Shown in pieces: positions 1 through 8,137 of a DNA stretch of 64,000 bases. Location: NCBI RefSeq assembly GCF_014199625.1, contig NZ_JACHNY010000008.1, positions 78,369 through 142,368 on the forward strand, in the 5' to 3' direction. The translations under genes and the position numbers were made by a program. Below the pieces are notes generated by a model. That model saw nothing but the letters and a program-made list of their open reading frames with translations. It searched no databases and was not told the DNA's origin. The first letter of the stretch is position 1, and each line of letters starts with the position of its first letter. The stretch is from Sphingomonas abaci. Its GTDB lineage: Bacteria; Pseudomonadota; Alphaproteobacteria; Sphingomonadales; Sphingomonadaceae.

Positions 1-42
1 CCAAACGCCCTTGCCGACGCCATTATCGACGCCTTCGTCTGA
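1..42 (+). CDS. C-terminal end of an upstream gene (partial)
   Basis: The window opens inside a reading frame that ends with TGA at 40-42, giving the last 13 residues PNALADAIIDAFV. The stop lies 6 bases before the pcaF start, so the two genes are probably one operon. A beta-ketoadipate gene such as an alpha/beta-hydrolase (PcaD-like) would fit, but 13 residues cannot identify the family. Confidence 0.5.
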   Translation, partial: PNALADAIIDAFV

Positions 43-48
43 GGTCCC

Positions 49-1251
49 ATGCCTGACGCCTTCATCTGCGACGCCATCCGTACCCCCATCGGCAAGCTCA
101 ATGGCGGCCTGTCATCGATCCGCGCCGACGACCTCGCGGCCATCCCCATCCGCGAGCTCGCCGCACGCAACGCAGGCGTAGACTGGGAAACCGTTGACGA
201 CACGATCCTTGGTTGTGCCAACCAAGCGGGAGAGGACAATCGCAACGTCGCGCGCATGGCCGTGCTTTTGGCCGGGTTGCCTGAAGCCGTGCCAGGTACA
301 ACCGTCAATCGCCTCTGCGGCTCAGGCCTAAACGCTGTCGGCATCGCGGCGCAGGCGATACGCTGCGGGGATGCACAGTTCATAATCGCCGGCGGTGTCG
401 AGAGCATGAGCAGGGCACCGTACGTGCTCGGCAAGGCTAATTCAGCCTTTGACCGCTCTCAGAAGATTGAGGACACGACGCTGGGATGGCGCTTCGTCAA
501 TCCCGCGATGCGTCACGCCTATGGCGTCGACTCCATGCCCGAAACCGGCGAGAACGTCGCTGACGTGTGGCGCGTATCACGCGAAGATCAGGACCGCTTC
601 GCCCTCGCCAGCCAGGAGAAGGCCGCAGCAGCTATCGCTAGTGGTCGTGTGGCGGCTGAAATCGTGTCGGTCAGCGTTCCTCAGCGAAAGGGCGATCCGA
701 TCGATTTCTCACAGGATGAGCATCCGCGCGCGTCAAGCCTGGGCGCTCTTGCCAAGCTGAAGCCGGTGGTACGCCACGACGGTACGGTGACGGCGGGGAA
801 CGCCTCCGGGCTAAATGACGGCGCAGCAGCTATGCTCGTCGCCTCCGAAGACGCCGCATCACGTAACGGGCTTCGTCCTCGCGCACGTGTGCTTGGCATG
901 GCAGCAGCTGGCATCGCGCCAAGGATCATGGGCGTCGGTCCGATCGAGGCGGCGCGCAAGCTGAGCAGGAATACCGGGATTAGCCTTGATCGGCTCGACG
1001 TGATCGAGCTGAATGAGGCATTCGCCAGTCAGGCCATCGCTACGTTGCGTGATCTTGGCATCGCGCAGGATGATCCGCGCGTAAATCGGAACGGAGGGGC
1101 TATTGCGTACGGCCATCCGCTCGGCATGTCGGGTGCGCGGATTACGATGACGGCCGTTGAGGAGCTGCATCGCACCGGTGGTCGCTACGCCATGGCATTC
1201 ATGTGCATCGGCGTCGGCCAGGGGATCGCGCTCATGCTGGAGCGTGTCTGA
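49..1251 (+). CDS. pcaF: 3-oxoadipyl-CoA thiolase
   Basis: A 400-residue thiolase of normal family length. It should split 3-oxoadipyl-CoA into succinyl-CoA and acetyl-CoA, the last step of the beta-ketoadipate pathway. The nucleophilic Cys is residue 90 in NRLCGSG, the catalytic His is residue 356 in YGHPLG and the second Cys is residue 386 in CIGVGQG. The N-terminal CDAIRTPIG, the GCANQAGEDNRNVARM stretch and DSMPETGENVA are typical of PcaF rather than of generic acetyl-CoA acetyltransferases. It follows an upstream gene by 6 bases and precedes an aromatic-acid transporter, which supports the assignment. A related CoA-thiolase role (PaaJ-like) cannot be fully excluded. Confidence 0.9.
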   Translation: MPDAFICDAIRTPIGKLNGGLSSIRADDLAAIPIRELAARNAGVDWETVDDTILGCANQAGEDNRNVARMAVLLAGLPEAVPGTTVNRLCGSGLNAVGIAAQAIRCGDAQFIIAGGVESMSRAPYVLGKANSAFDRSQKIEDTTLGWRFVNPAMRHAYGVDSMPETGENVADVWRVSREDQDRFALASQEKAAAAIASGRVAAEIVSVSVPQRKGDPIDFSQDEHPRASSLGALAKLKPVVRHDGTVTAGNASGLNDGAAAMLVASEDAASRNGLRPRARVLGMAAAGIAPRIMGVGPIEAARKLSRNTGISLDRLDVIELNEAFASQAIATLRDLGIAQDDPRVNRNGGAIAYGHPLGMSGARITMTAVEELHRTGGRYAMAFMCIGVGQGIALMLERV

Positions 1252-1282
1252 GACGTCACCGATTTTGCAGGGGAGTAGGTCT

Positions 1283-2620
1283 ATGGCAGGCACCGTGGTC
1301 AACGACATTGTCGACGAGGCCACGTTCGGCCGCTTCCACTGGACAATCGTCGTCCTCTGCGGCCTGCTCCTCATCGTCGATGGCTACGACGTCTTCATCT
1401 ATGGCGCGATCCTGCCCCAGCTGATGGAACAGTGGGACCTCACCCCACCCCAGGCGGGCTCGCTCGCAAGCTGGGCGCTGTTCGGCATGATGATCGGCGC
1501 GCTAACCTTCGGATCGCTGGGCGACCGGATCGGGCGCAAGCGCTGCATCGCCATCTGCTTCTCCATCTTCAGCGTGTCGACGATCGTCAACGGCTTCGTC
1601 GGGAACACAACGGAGTTCGGGGTCATGCGCTTCCTGGCGGGACTAGGATGCGGTGGGCTCATGCCCAACGCCGTGGCGCTGACGAATGAATATGCACCGA
1701 AACGCCTGCGAACGACGCTCGTGGCGCTGATGTTCAGTGGCTACGCAGTCGGCGGCATGGTAGCCGCCGGGCTCGGCATCTGGCTGCTGCCGACGTTTGG
1801 TTGGCGTGCCATGTTCTTCGCTGCCGCGGTGCCTCTTTGTCTGCTCCCGATCGTGCTCTGGAAGCTACCTGAGTCGCTCGCCGTTCTGATACGTCGGGGG
1901 GACGAGGGACGTGCGAGTGCCATTCTGACGAAGATCGCACCCGGCCGCACGGTCCCGGGCGGCCAACTGGTCCTGCGGGACGCTAAAGCGGGCTCATCCT
2001 CCATCGCCGCGCTGTTTCACGATGGCCGGGCGGGTGGAACGCTGGCGCTGTGGACATGCTTCTTCTGCTGCCTGCTGATGGTGTACGCGCTCGGCTCCTG
2101 GCTGCCGCAGCTGATGCGCACCGCCGGCTACGGGCTCGGCTCGAGCCTGTCGTTTCTTCTTGCCCTCAACTTCGGCGGTATGTTCGGCGCCATCGGCGGC
2201 GGGCGGCTTGCCGACCGTTACGGACTGGTGCGCGTTGTGGTCAGTTCCTTCGCGATCGGCGCGACGTGTATCGCGCTGCTCGGCGCGAAGAGCCCGACGG
2301 CCGTCCTCTACCTGCTGATATTCGTCGCGGGAGCAGGCACGACGGGCACGCAGATCCTCCTCTACGCGACCGTGGCGGACTTCTACGGCGCTTCTATCAA
2401 GACGACGGGGCTCGGCTGGGCCTCGGGAGTCGGTCGGGTCGGAGCGATCGTCGGGCCGCTGCTGGGCGGACTGCTGCTCGCTGCCAAGCTGCCGATGGCG
2501 TTGAACTTCGTCGCTTTCGCGGTGCCGGGGCTGATCTCGGTCGCGGCGATGATGCTCTTCGCTCGGCGGTACAGGTCGCACGTTCCGGACGAGCTGCCGG
2601 GGGCCGCGCTACCCGCCTGA
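1283..2620 (+). CDS. MFS transporter, aromatic acid:H+ symporter family (PcaK/BenK-like)
   Basis: A 445-residue inner-membrane carrier with about 12 hydrophobic segments. The first segment carries VDGYDVFIYGAILPQL, typical of the aromatic acid:H+ symporter family, and a cytoplasmic loop holds the MFS motif GDRIGRKR. An in-frame ATG at 1157 inside pcaF is possible, but ATG 1283 was chosen because GGGGAG lies at 1270-1275 and the protein then begins just before the first membrane helix. It lies 31 bases after pcaF in the same direction, so import of a benzoate-type acid for ring cleavage is likely. The exact substrate cannot be read from the sequence. Confidence 0.85.
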   Translation: MAGTVVNDIVDEATFGRFHWTIVVLCGLLLIVDGYDVFIYGAILPQLMEQWDLTPPQAGSLASWALFGMMIGALTFGSLGDRIGRKRCIAICFSIFSVSTIVNGFVGNTTEFGVMRFLAGLGCGGLMPNAVALTNEYAPKRLRTTLVALMFSGYAVGGMVAAGLGIWLLPTFGWRAMFFAAAVPLCLLPIVLWKLPESLAVLIRRGDEGRASAILTKIAPGRTVPGGQLVLRDAKAGSSSIAALFHDGRAGGTLALWTCFFCCLLMVYALGSWLPQLMRTAGYGLGSSLSFLLALNFGGMFGAIGGGRLADRYGLVRVVVSSFAIGATCIALLGAKSPTAVLYLLIFVAGAGTTGTQILLYATVADFYGASIKTTGLGWASGVGRVGAIVGPLLGGLLLAAKLPMALNFVAFAVPGLISVAAMMLFARRYRSHVPDELPGAALPA

Positions 2621-2858
2621 GGCCGTCAGCCGTCGGTGCCCGCATCAAGGACGTAGGCTCAGCAGAATCGGTCAGGGTAGGCAAGCCCATCGCCTGCCCG
2701 TGCGATCAGCGCATACTTCCCGGCTGTCTCACTGCAGGCTCCCTGTTACGAAGAACCGGCGGGCGCTCAAAGGCGGTACTCGATCGATAAATGGCTGGCA
2801 GCCTTCGGGACCGTACGGAGCAGGCTCAATGGCAGAATGTGGGAGTACGGACCCCTCA

Positions 2859-2913
2859 TCAGAACATGCCGTTCGGGTTTTCAAAGTGGTCGGGGATAAT
2901 TTGAAGCACATCC
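2859..2913 (-). pseudogene. 3' fragment of NTF2/SnoaL-like gene split by the transposon
   Basis: Read on the minus strand from 2913, this stretch encodes VLQIIPDHFENPNGMF and a TGA at 2861-2859. That is the missing C-terminus of the gene whose 5' part lies at 13066-13396. Joining 13396-13066 to 2908-2859 gives 381 bases, exactly 127 codons with stop, so the original protein had 126 residues. The joint restores EHWDVLQ, the usual C-terminal signature of this NTF2-like group. The upstream stretch 2621-2858 shows no convincing gene. Confidence 0.9.
2909..2913. repeat. Target-site duplication, left copy (CATCC)
   Basis: CATCC directly precedes the left inverted repeat at 2914. The same five bases follow the right inverted repeat at 13066-13070. 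Five-base duplications are the norm for the Tn3 family. Confidence 0.93.
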
Positions 2914-2969
2914 GGCGTCACCTCAAGGTTTGTGCGCCAGACAACGATTTGGCAGACATAATGCGAACA
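2914..2969 (+). repeat. Left terminal inverted repeat (IRL)
   Basis: Starts GGCGTCACCTCAAGG. It matches the reverse complement of 13010-13065 over 56 bp with two mismatches (positions 41 and 51 of the repeat). This is longer than the usual 38 bp of Tn3 elements. The outer 38 bp are identical at both ends. Confidence 0.92.
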
Positions 2970-2973
2970 TCGG

Positions 2974-3030
2974 CTAATTAGCGAGCTTGAGGCGCGACAT
3001 GGGATCGTTGAGCTGGCGGAATTCACCGCC
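2974..3030 (-). pseudogene. Remnant of a second Tn3 transposase, C-terminal end only
   Basis: The minus strand encodes EFRQLNDPMSRLKLAN followed by TAG at 2976-2974. The intact tnpA at 10036-13005 ends [16 protein letters not shown]. The remnant lies inside the left repeat exactly as the intact gene lies inside the right repeat, but its bases have diverged. It is therefore the end of a related transposon and not a fresh copy. Upstream of about 3030 the similarity is lost. Confidence 0.85.
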
Positions 3031-3093
3031 AGGCGGACGCTCCGCCTGCCCTCAAAGGCAGCCGCCGGGCAGGCTACGCCGCGGGGTACGATG

Positions 3094-3420
3094 CTACTGA
3101 CATGGCCAAGCCTTCGCTAACGAGCGTTCAGCTCCGGCCACCATATGAACACTCATAAAATAGCTATTCTGCTCCGCCCAGCGTAAATATGCCGCGCGCA
3201 GCGCCGATCGGTCATAGCGTGGAGCGCGGCATTCCGCTTTTCGCGCGACGATCATCATGTCGAGCACGCCTTGGAGGTAAGCGCCGCATCGCGGCTCATT
3301 CGCTTGACAGCTTACGAACAACGCCGAGCCCGTCGCCGACGCGGGTTCGGTTTGGCCGATCGCACTATCAGGCAGGGCGGCCAAAGCGGCGCATAACAAT
3401 ATCCATCGCCTTGGCCGCAT
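3094..3420 (-). CDS. Small secreted protein, Rap1a/Tai-like
   Basis: A 108-residue protein with an N-terminal signal peptide (about residues 1-22, ending SAIGQ). It has four Cys residues and the pattern FVSC...CGAYLQGVLDMM, which resembles the Rap1a/Tai immunity-type domain. These domains are periplasmic and occur widely outside type VI immunity pairs, so the name does not prove an immunity role. GGAGACG lies just before the ATG at 3420. It is the last gene of the leftward group DUF1259, PepSY-like, Rap1a-like on the transposon. No cognate toxin is visible nearby. Confidence 0.6.
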   Translation of the reverse strand: MRPRRWILLCAALAALPDSAIGQTEPASATGSALFVSCQANEPRCGAYLQGVLDMMIVARKAECRAPRYDRSALRAAYLRWAEQNSYFMSVHMVAGAERSLAKAWPCQ

Positions 3421-3495
3421 TTTCGTCTCCTATTCCGCAGTATCATTTCGGAAGGGGCGCACGGCCCTCGACGGCCGGCGCCCCGTGCTGATCCA

Positions 3496-3819
3496 TCATT
3501 CGCGGCCGAGCACCTGGCCTTCGGGCGTGACGAACAGTTCGATCGTCTTTCCGTCGCTGTTCTTGCCCTTGATTTCATAGAGCGTGCTTCCGTCCGCCTT
3601 TCGGGTGACTTGCTCCGCTTTGCTTATTGACGCGAGTTGCGCGCGTGCCGCGTTCATCGCGGCCTCGGGCACCTGAGCAAGCGGGATGTCTCGTTCGCTG
3701 TGCTTGCCGATTATCCGGTTTTCGTTCGCCTCGTGGTTTTGCGCGATCGCCACGCCCGCGATCGCCAGCGCGGCCGCGCCCACGCCTGCGACAACAGTGA
3801 GAGTTCGTTTGCTAGCCAT
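3496..3819 (-). CDS. PepSY-like periplasmic protein
   Basis: A 107-residue protein starting MASKRTLTVVAGVG with a signal peptide or anchor up to about residue 27. The rest has the PepSY-like pattern VPEAAMNAARAQL, then KADGSTLYEIKGKNSDGK and a C-terminal strand ELFVTPEGQVL. Upstream in-frame starts exist at 3840 and 3900. ATG 3819 was preferred because AGGAAGTGG lies before it and the signal sequence then begins correctly. It lies 77 bases downstream of the DUF1259 gene in the same direction. The function in chromate or stress tolerance is unknown. Confidence 0.6.
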   Translation of the reverse strand: MASKRTLTVVAGVGAAALAIAGVAIAQNHEANENRIIGKHSERDIPLAQVPEAAMNAARAQLASISKAEQVTRKADGSTLYEIKGKNSDGKTIELFVTPEGQVLGRE

Positions 3820-3896
3820 GTTCCATTCCACTTCCTGCATAAGGGCCGTGGGGTCGGGCGGGCGGCGGTTACGGCCCAATGAGCCGTCGTCCGAGT

Positions 3897-4787
3897 TCAA
3901 CTCCTCTGATTGTTCATCCTGTCGAGCGCCGCGCGCAGCCCACGGGCGAGCTTGGCTGCGTCGTCGTTGGCCCAGAAGTGCATGAAGAACAGCCGCGGCT
4001 CGTCGTTTAGCATATGATTATGCAGCGCCGTGACCTCGATCCCGTTCGTCCGCAGCACGCGCAGGACCGGATCGACCTCGTTTGCGACAAGTACGAAATC
4101 GCCGGTGATGGCGGCTCGGCCGTCCCCGGTTGGCTGAAAGTTGATCGCGGTCGCCGTGCCCATCGTCGGCGGAGTCTCCATATCGCCGTCCATCAGCCGC
4201 TCGGCGCGCGGAAAGCTGTATTGGAGGATGCCACCGGCCGTCTTGCCCTCACCGCCCATCAACCGGTTGAGCGCGGCCACATCGAGGTCGAGCCGCGATG
4301 CGGCTGCGCTGGCCGAAGGCGATTGCGGCGCGGCGAGCGGGGTCCGACTGGCTGATAGCGCTTGCCGGAGCGCGGCCGCGAGCTTCACCGGGTCGCCGTG
4401 GCCGGCAATGTGCATGTACATGGTCGCAGGCGAAGAGCGGAGCAGGTGATTGTGGAGCGCGGTGATCGTAAAACCGCTTGCGAGCAGGCGGCTCAAAACG
4501 GGGTTCACCTCGTCGTGGGTCAGCACGAGATCGCCCATCACCATCGCCTCGTCGCCCATCGGCTGAAACGCCGCCCAAGAGCCGAGCGCGAGGGAGGGCT
4601 TGATCGTCACCCCATCCAGCGTGACGCTCAGGTCCGAACGCGGGAAGCTGTAGCGGTGAACGCCCCCCGGCTGTTCGGCCCCCGCTCGTCCTATCGCCCG
4701 GTCGACAGCCGACCAGTCCGGCGCTGCCCATGCCGGGCTTGCCAGCAGGAGGCTGGCGAATCCCAAGGCGATGGTCTTTTTCAGCAT
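3897..4787 (-). CDS. Tandem DUF1259 (LppY/LpqO-like) secreted protein
   Basis: A 296-residue exported protein with signal peptide MLKKTIALGFASLLLASPAWA. Two DUF1259 repeats follow. Each has a VTLDGVTIKPSLALG-type strand or its partner and a conserved ALHNH motif: ALHNHLLRSSPATMYMHIAGHGD near residue 110 and ALHNHMLNDEPRLFFMHFWAND near residue 250. The His-rich motifs could bind metal, which is an inference. It is divergent from chrB across a 168-bp gap that holds a dyad near the chrB start, so the two directions may be co-regulated. The biochemical role of the family is not established. Confidence 0.75.
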   Translation of the reverse strand: MLKKTIALGFASLLLASPAWAAPDWSAVDRAIGRAGAEQPGGVHRYSFPRSDLSVTLDGVTIKPSLALGSWAAFQPMGDEAMVMGDLVLTHDEVNPVLSRLLASGFTITALHNHLLRSSPATMYMHIAGHGDPVKLAAALRQALSASRTPLAAPQSPSASAAASRLDLDVAALNRLMGGEGKTAGGILQYSFPRAERLMDGDMETPPTMGTATAINFQPTGDGRAAITGDFVLVANEVDPVLRVLRTNGIEVTALHNHMLNDEPRLFFMHFWANDDAAKLARGLRAALDRMNNQRS

Positions 4788-4923
4788 AATTGATCCTTCA
4801 TCAGCGCACTCGACACGGAAAGCCTCACGTCATGCGAGCGCGCCGCCGGCGAGCCGCGACATTGCGCTCCGGTTTCTTTCTTCGGGATAAGCAGTCCTAT
4901 GTTCATGAGGCTTGTGATGCAAC

Positions 4924-4938
4924 CCTTACACTTGTAGG
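4924..4938. promoter_or_regulatory. Dyad upstream of chrB (possible operator)
   Basis: CCTTACA-CT-TGTAGG is an imperfect inverted repeat 17 bases before the chrB ATG, in the gap shared with the divergent DUF1259 gene. ChrB proteins can act as chromate-sensing regulators, so an autoregulatory operator is plausible. There is no direct evidence. Confidence 0.3.
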
Positions 4939-4955
4939 CTAGTGACGATACAACT

Positions 4956-5906
4956 ATGACAAACACACAAGCTTCCCCTTGGTTGCTCCTGATCCCGCAG
5001 CTTCCGGCTAAGCCTGCCTATTTGCGGGTGAAGGTCTGGCGGCGTTTGCAGGCGATCGGGGCCGCGCCGCTCAAGAACGCCGTCCATGCGCTCCCCAATC
5101 GCGAGGACACGCGCGCGCTGTTCGAAGAACTGCATCGCGAGATCACCGAAAATGGCGGCGAGGCGCTGATCCTCGAAGCGCGCCTTGTCGGCGGCATGGG
5201 CGATGCGGAGCTGCGCGGAGTGTTCGACGCTGCGCGTGACGCCGACTATGAGGAGTTGGCACGCGAGGCGCGCGCGCTGTGTGAGGGCGAGTATGTCGCG
5301 GCGGCGGATGTGGGCCGCCTGCGCAAACGCCTGAACGAGGTCGCCGCGATCGACTTTTTCGGTGCGCATGGTCGGCAGGCGGCACAGGCCGCCATCACCG
5401 AGGCGGACCGCCGCTCTCACCAACATCCCGATGTGAGCGGCCCCGGTGCGCCCGAGCTGACCCCGGCGGAGCTAAAGCGCCGCGTTTGGGTGACGCGCCG
5501 CCATGTCCATGTCGATCGCATCGCGTCCGCCTGGCTCATTCGCCGCTTCATCGACCCCGAGGCGAGCTTCAAGTTCGTCGAGGGCAAAGGATATGTGCCG
5601 GAGCCTGACGAACTGAGGTTCGACATGGCGGACGCTGAGTTCACCCACGAAGGCGACCGCTGCTCCTTCGAGACCTTGGTGTTCCTCACCGGTCTCGAGA
5701 CCGACCCCGCGCTGCGGGCGCTCGGCGAAATTGTTCACGACCTTGATATTGCCGATGCTCGGTTCGAGCGCCCGGAAACTCCGGGAGTGAGCGCGCTTAT
5801 CGCCGGCATCTGTGCCGGCACCGACGACGACGAGGAGCGGATCGCGCGCGGATCGACCGCGCTCGACGGATTCTATGCTCACTTCACCCGGCGAAAAGAG
5901 GACTAA
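4956..5906 (+). CDS. chrB: Chromate resistance protein ChrB
   Basis: A 316-residue cytoplasmic protein. The N-terminal part (LLLIPQLPAKPAYLRVKVWRRLQAIGA) matches the ChrB N-terminal domain. The C-terminal part holds RRHVHVDRIASAWLIRRFIDP and DMADAEFTHEGDRCSFETLV, typical of the ChrB C-terminal domain. ChrB is known as a chromate-responsive regulator or accessory of the ChrA pump. It is followed by chrA after 2 bases, so the genes are one operon. There is no strong ribosome-binding site upstream, and the start is the first in-frame ATG. Confidence 0.9.
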   Translation: MTNTQASPWLLLIPQLPAKPAYLRVKVWRRLQAIGAAPLKNAVHALPNREDTRALFEELHREITENGGEALILEARLVGGMGDAELRGVFDAARDADYEELAREARALCEGEYVAAADVGRLRKRLNEVAAIDFFGAHGRQAAQAAITEADRRSHQHPDVSGPGAPELTPAELKRRVWVTRRHVHVDRIASAWLIRRFIDPEASFKFVEGKGYVPEPDELRFDMADAEFTHEGDRCSFETLVFLTGLETDPALRALGEIVHDLDIADARFERPETPGVSALIAGICAGTDDDEERIARGSTALDGFYAHFTRRKED

Positions 5907-5908
5907 AG

Positions 5909-7306
5909 ATGGAGGCCAGCGCACGCGCTGAAATCGCAGTCGAGACGCTGCACGAGCACGGCATCAGCTTTGGCGAGGCGGTGCGCGTCTGGATCAGGGT
6001 CGCGCTGCTCAGCTTCGGCGGACCGGCGGGCCAGATAGCGGTGATGCATCGCATCCTGGTCGAGGAGAAGCGCTGGATCGGCGAGGAGCGGTTCCTCCAC
6101 GCGCTCAACTATTGCATGCTGCTGCCCGGCCCTGAAGCGCAACAGCTAGCTGTCTATATTGGCTGGTTGCTCCATAAGACCAAGGGCGGCCTGGTCGCGG
6201 GCGCGCTATTCGTGCTGCCCGGCTTCCTCGCGATTTTAGGGCTCAGCTATGTCTATGTGCTGCTCGGCGAAGTGGCGCTGGTCGAGGGATTGTTCTTCGG
6301 ATTGAAGGCCGCCGTGCTGGCGGTGGTGCTACAGGCGGTGGTCCGGGTGGGTTCGCGTGCCTTGAAGAACAACGTCATGCGCGGTTTTGCCGCGCTGGCG
6401 TTCGTCGCGATCTTCGTGCTCGACGTGCCCTTCCCGCTGATCGTGCTTGCCGCCGCGCTGATCGGCTTCTTCGGTGGCCGCGCTGGTTACGCCGCATTCA
6501 AGGGCGGCGGCGGACATGGTCCCGCCGGCGCTGAGATAATCCACGACCGCGACACCGCTCTTGGCGAGGGCCTTCCCGACCATGCCCGGCCGAACCTCTC
6601 TTGGTCGCTGCGCATCTCCGGCGTCCTGCTGCTGCTCTGGCTCGGGCCGGTCGCAGCGCTGCTGTTCGCGTTCGGCCCCGACGACGTGTTCAGCCGCATC
6701 GCCACCTTCTTCAGCCAGATGGCGGTGGTGACCTTCGGCGGCGCCTATGCGGTGCTCGCCTATGTCGCGCAGGAGGCAGTCGAGACCTATGGCTGGCTCC
6801 AGCCCGGCGAGATGCTCGACGGGCTCGGCATGGCCGAGACCACGCCCGGGCCGCTGATCATGGTGACGCAGTTCGTCGGCTTCCTCGCGGCCTTCCGCGA
6901 AGCGACCGGGCTGCCGCCGCTCGTCGCCGCGACCTTCGGCGCAATCCTCACCACCTGGGTTACCTTCCTGCCATGCTTCCTGTGGATCTTCGCCGGCGCG
7001 CCATTCATCGAGCGGCTGCGCGGCAACCGCGCATTGTCGGCCGCGCTTTCGGCGATCACCGCCGCAGTGGTCGGCGTGATCCTCAATCTGGCGGTCTGGT
7101 TTGGTATCCACACTCTGTTCGAGCAAGTCCGCGAAGTGCCGTTCGCAGCCGGCACCATCGATCTCCCAGTCCTAACGTCCGTCAACTGGCCGGCGCTGGC
7201 GCTCGCGGTGGGTGCGATACTCGCCATGTTCCGGTTCAAGGCCGGCATGCTGCCGGTGCTCGGCGTCTGCTCGGTCCTCGGGGCCGCATATGTAATGATC
7301 ATCTGA
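5909..7306 (+). CDS. chrA: Chromate efflux transporter ChrA
   Basis: A 465-residue inner-membrane pump of the long, two-domain CHR family. Each half carries the family hallmark: LLSFGGPAGQIAVMHRILVEEKRWI near residue 30 and VVTFGGAYAVLAYVAQEAV near residue 275. PGPEAQQLAVYIG and TTPGPLIMVTQFVGF are the paired PGP motifs. The pump exports chromate using the proton-motive force. It sits between chrB and the superoxide dismutase gene, whose start follows within 12 bases, so the three are probably co-transcribed. Confidence 0.93.
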   Translation: MEASARAEIAVETLHEHGISFGEAVRVWIRVALLSFGGPAGQIAVMHRILVEEKRWIGEERFLHALNYCMLLPGPEAQQLAVYIGWLLHKTKGGLVAGALFVLPGFLAILGLSYVYVLLGEVALVEGLFFGLKAAVLAVVLQAVVRVGSRALKNNVMRGFAALAFVAIFVLDVPFPLIVLAAALIGFFGGRAGYAAFKGGGGHGPAGAEIIHDRDTALGEGLPDHARPNLSWSLRISGVLLLLWLGPVAALLFAFGPDDVFSRIATFFSQMAVVTFGGAYAVLAYVAQEAVETYGWLQPGEMLDGLGMAETTPGPLIMVTQFVGFLAAFREATGLPPLVAATFGAILTTWVTFLPCFLWIFAGAPFIERLRGNRALSAALSAITAAVVGVILNLAVWFGIHTLFEQVREVPFAAGTIDLPVLTSVNWPALALAVGAILAMFRFKAGMLPVLGVCSVLGAAYVMII

Positions 7307-7317
7307 AGGAGTGACGC

Positions 7318-8049
7318 GTGACGATCGACCATCTTTCCCGACGCAGTGCAATCGCAACTCTTGGCATCGGAGCCGCCGCCATGACTATCAACGAAGCCTC
7401 TGCGCAGACGCCGGCCGCAGCGCCGGCGGCTGTCCCCGCCTTTGCCGGAAATCATCAGGTCAAGCCGCTCAGGTTCAATCCCGCCAGGCTTCACGGCCTC
7501 TCCGAAAGGCTGATCACATCGCACCACGAGAACAATTATGCGGGCTCGGTCAAGGCCCTGAATATGATCGAGACACGACTTGCCGCCGCGCTCGCTGACA
7601 CGGACCTGCCGCCGGTGGTCTATGGCGGATTGAAGCGCGAGGAGCTGCACCGCACCGGCTCGGTCGTGCTCCATGAGGTCTATTTCGACGGGCTCGGCGG
7701 CAACGGCCAGGCAGCCGGTTCCATCCGCGACGCGCTGGGCGCGGCGTTCGGCTCGTTCGACCGCTGGGAAGCCGACTTCCGCCGTACCGGGATGAGCCTT
7801 GCCGGCGGATCGGGCTGGTGCGTGCTCGTCTACAATCTCCACACGCGCTCGCTGCACAACCATTGGGCGTGGGATCATATGCACGGTGCGATTGCCGGCG
7901 TGCCGCTGCTCGCGCTCGATATGTACGAGCACAGTTTCCACATGGATTACGGCACCGCCGCCGCCAAATATGTCGACGCCTTCTTCCGCAACATCGACTG
8001 GGAAGTGGTCGACCGGCGCTATGCCGCGGCTTTGCGCGGCGGCGGCTGA
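7318..8049 (+). CDS. Tat-exported Fe/Mn superoxide dismutase (ChrC/ChrF-type)
   Basis: A 243-residue protein starting with GTG at 7318 behind AAGGAG at 7306-7311. The N-terminus has a Tat-like signal ([17 protein letters not shown]...NEASA), so it should act in the periplasm. The mature part is an Fe/Mn superoxide dismutase with metal-ligand motifs [19 protein letters not shown] and [13 protein letters not shown]. Superoxide dismutases linked to chr operons limit the oxidative stress from chromate reduction. Its close spacing behind chrA supports that role. Confidence 0.85.
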   Translation: MTIDHLSRRSAIATLGIGAAAMTINEASAQTPAAAPAAVPAFAGNHQVKPLRFNPARLHGLSERLITSHHENNYAGSVKALNMIETRLAAALADTDLPPVVYGGLKREELHRTGSVVLHEVYFDGLGGNGQAAGSIRDALGAAFGSFDRWEADFRRTGMSLAGGSGWCVLVYNLHTRSLHNHWAWDHMHGAIAGVPLLALDMYEHSFHMDYGTAAAKYVDAFFRNIDWEVVDRRYAAALRGGG

Positions 8050-8137
8050 ACCCGACCGCCGTGGCTTAACACCCACTGCTGCGCGACACCTGAGTTCGCG
8101 ACCACAAAGGGGACAGGTCCGATGGGGAGATGCAACA

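Noticed and set aside
1157..1282. Upstream start for the MFS transporter inside pcaF
   Set aside because: The added 42 residues are not membrane-like, and ATG 1283 has a good ribosome-binding site.
2700..2981. 93-residue plus-strand frame with a SnoaL-like tail
   Set aside because: The shared peptide is only the translation of the inverted repeat. The rest has no similarity to a known protein.
3094..3420. Type VI immunity protein
   Set aside because: The Rap1a-like domain alone does not show this. No toxin or type VI genes are nearby.
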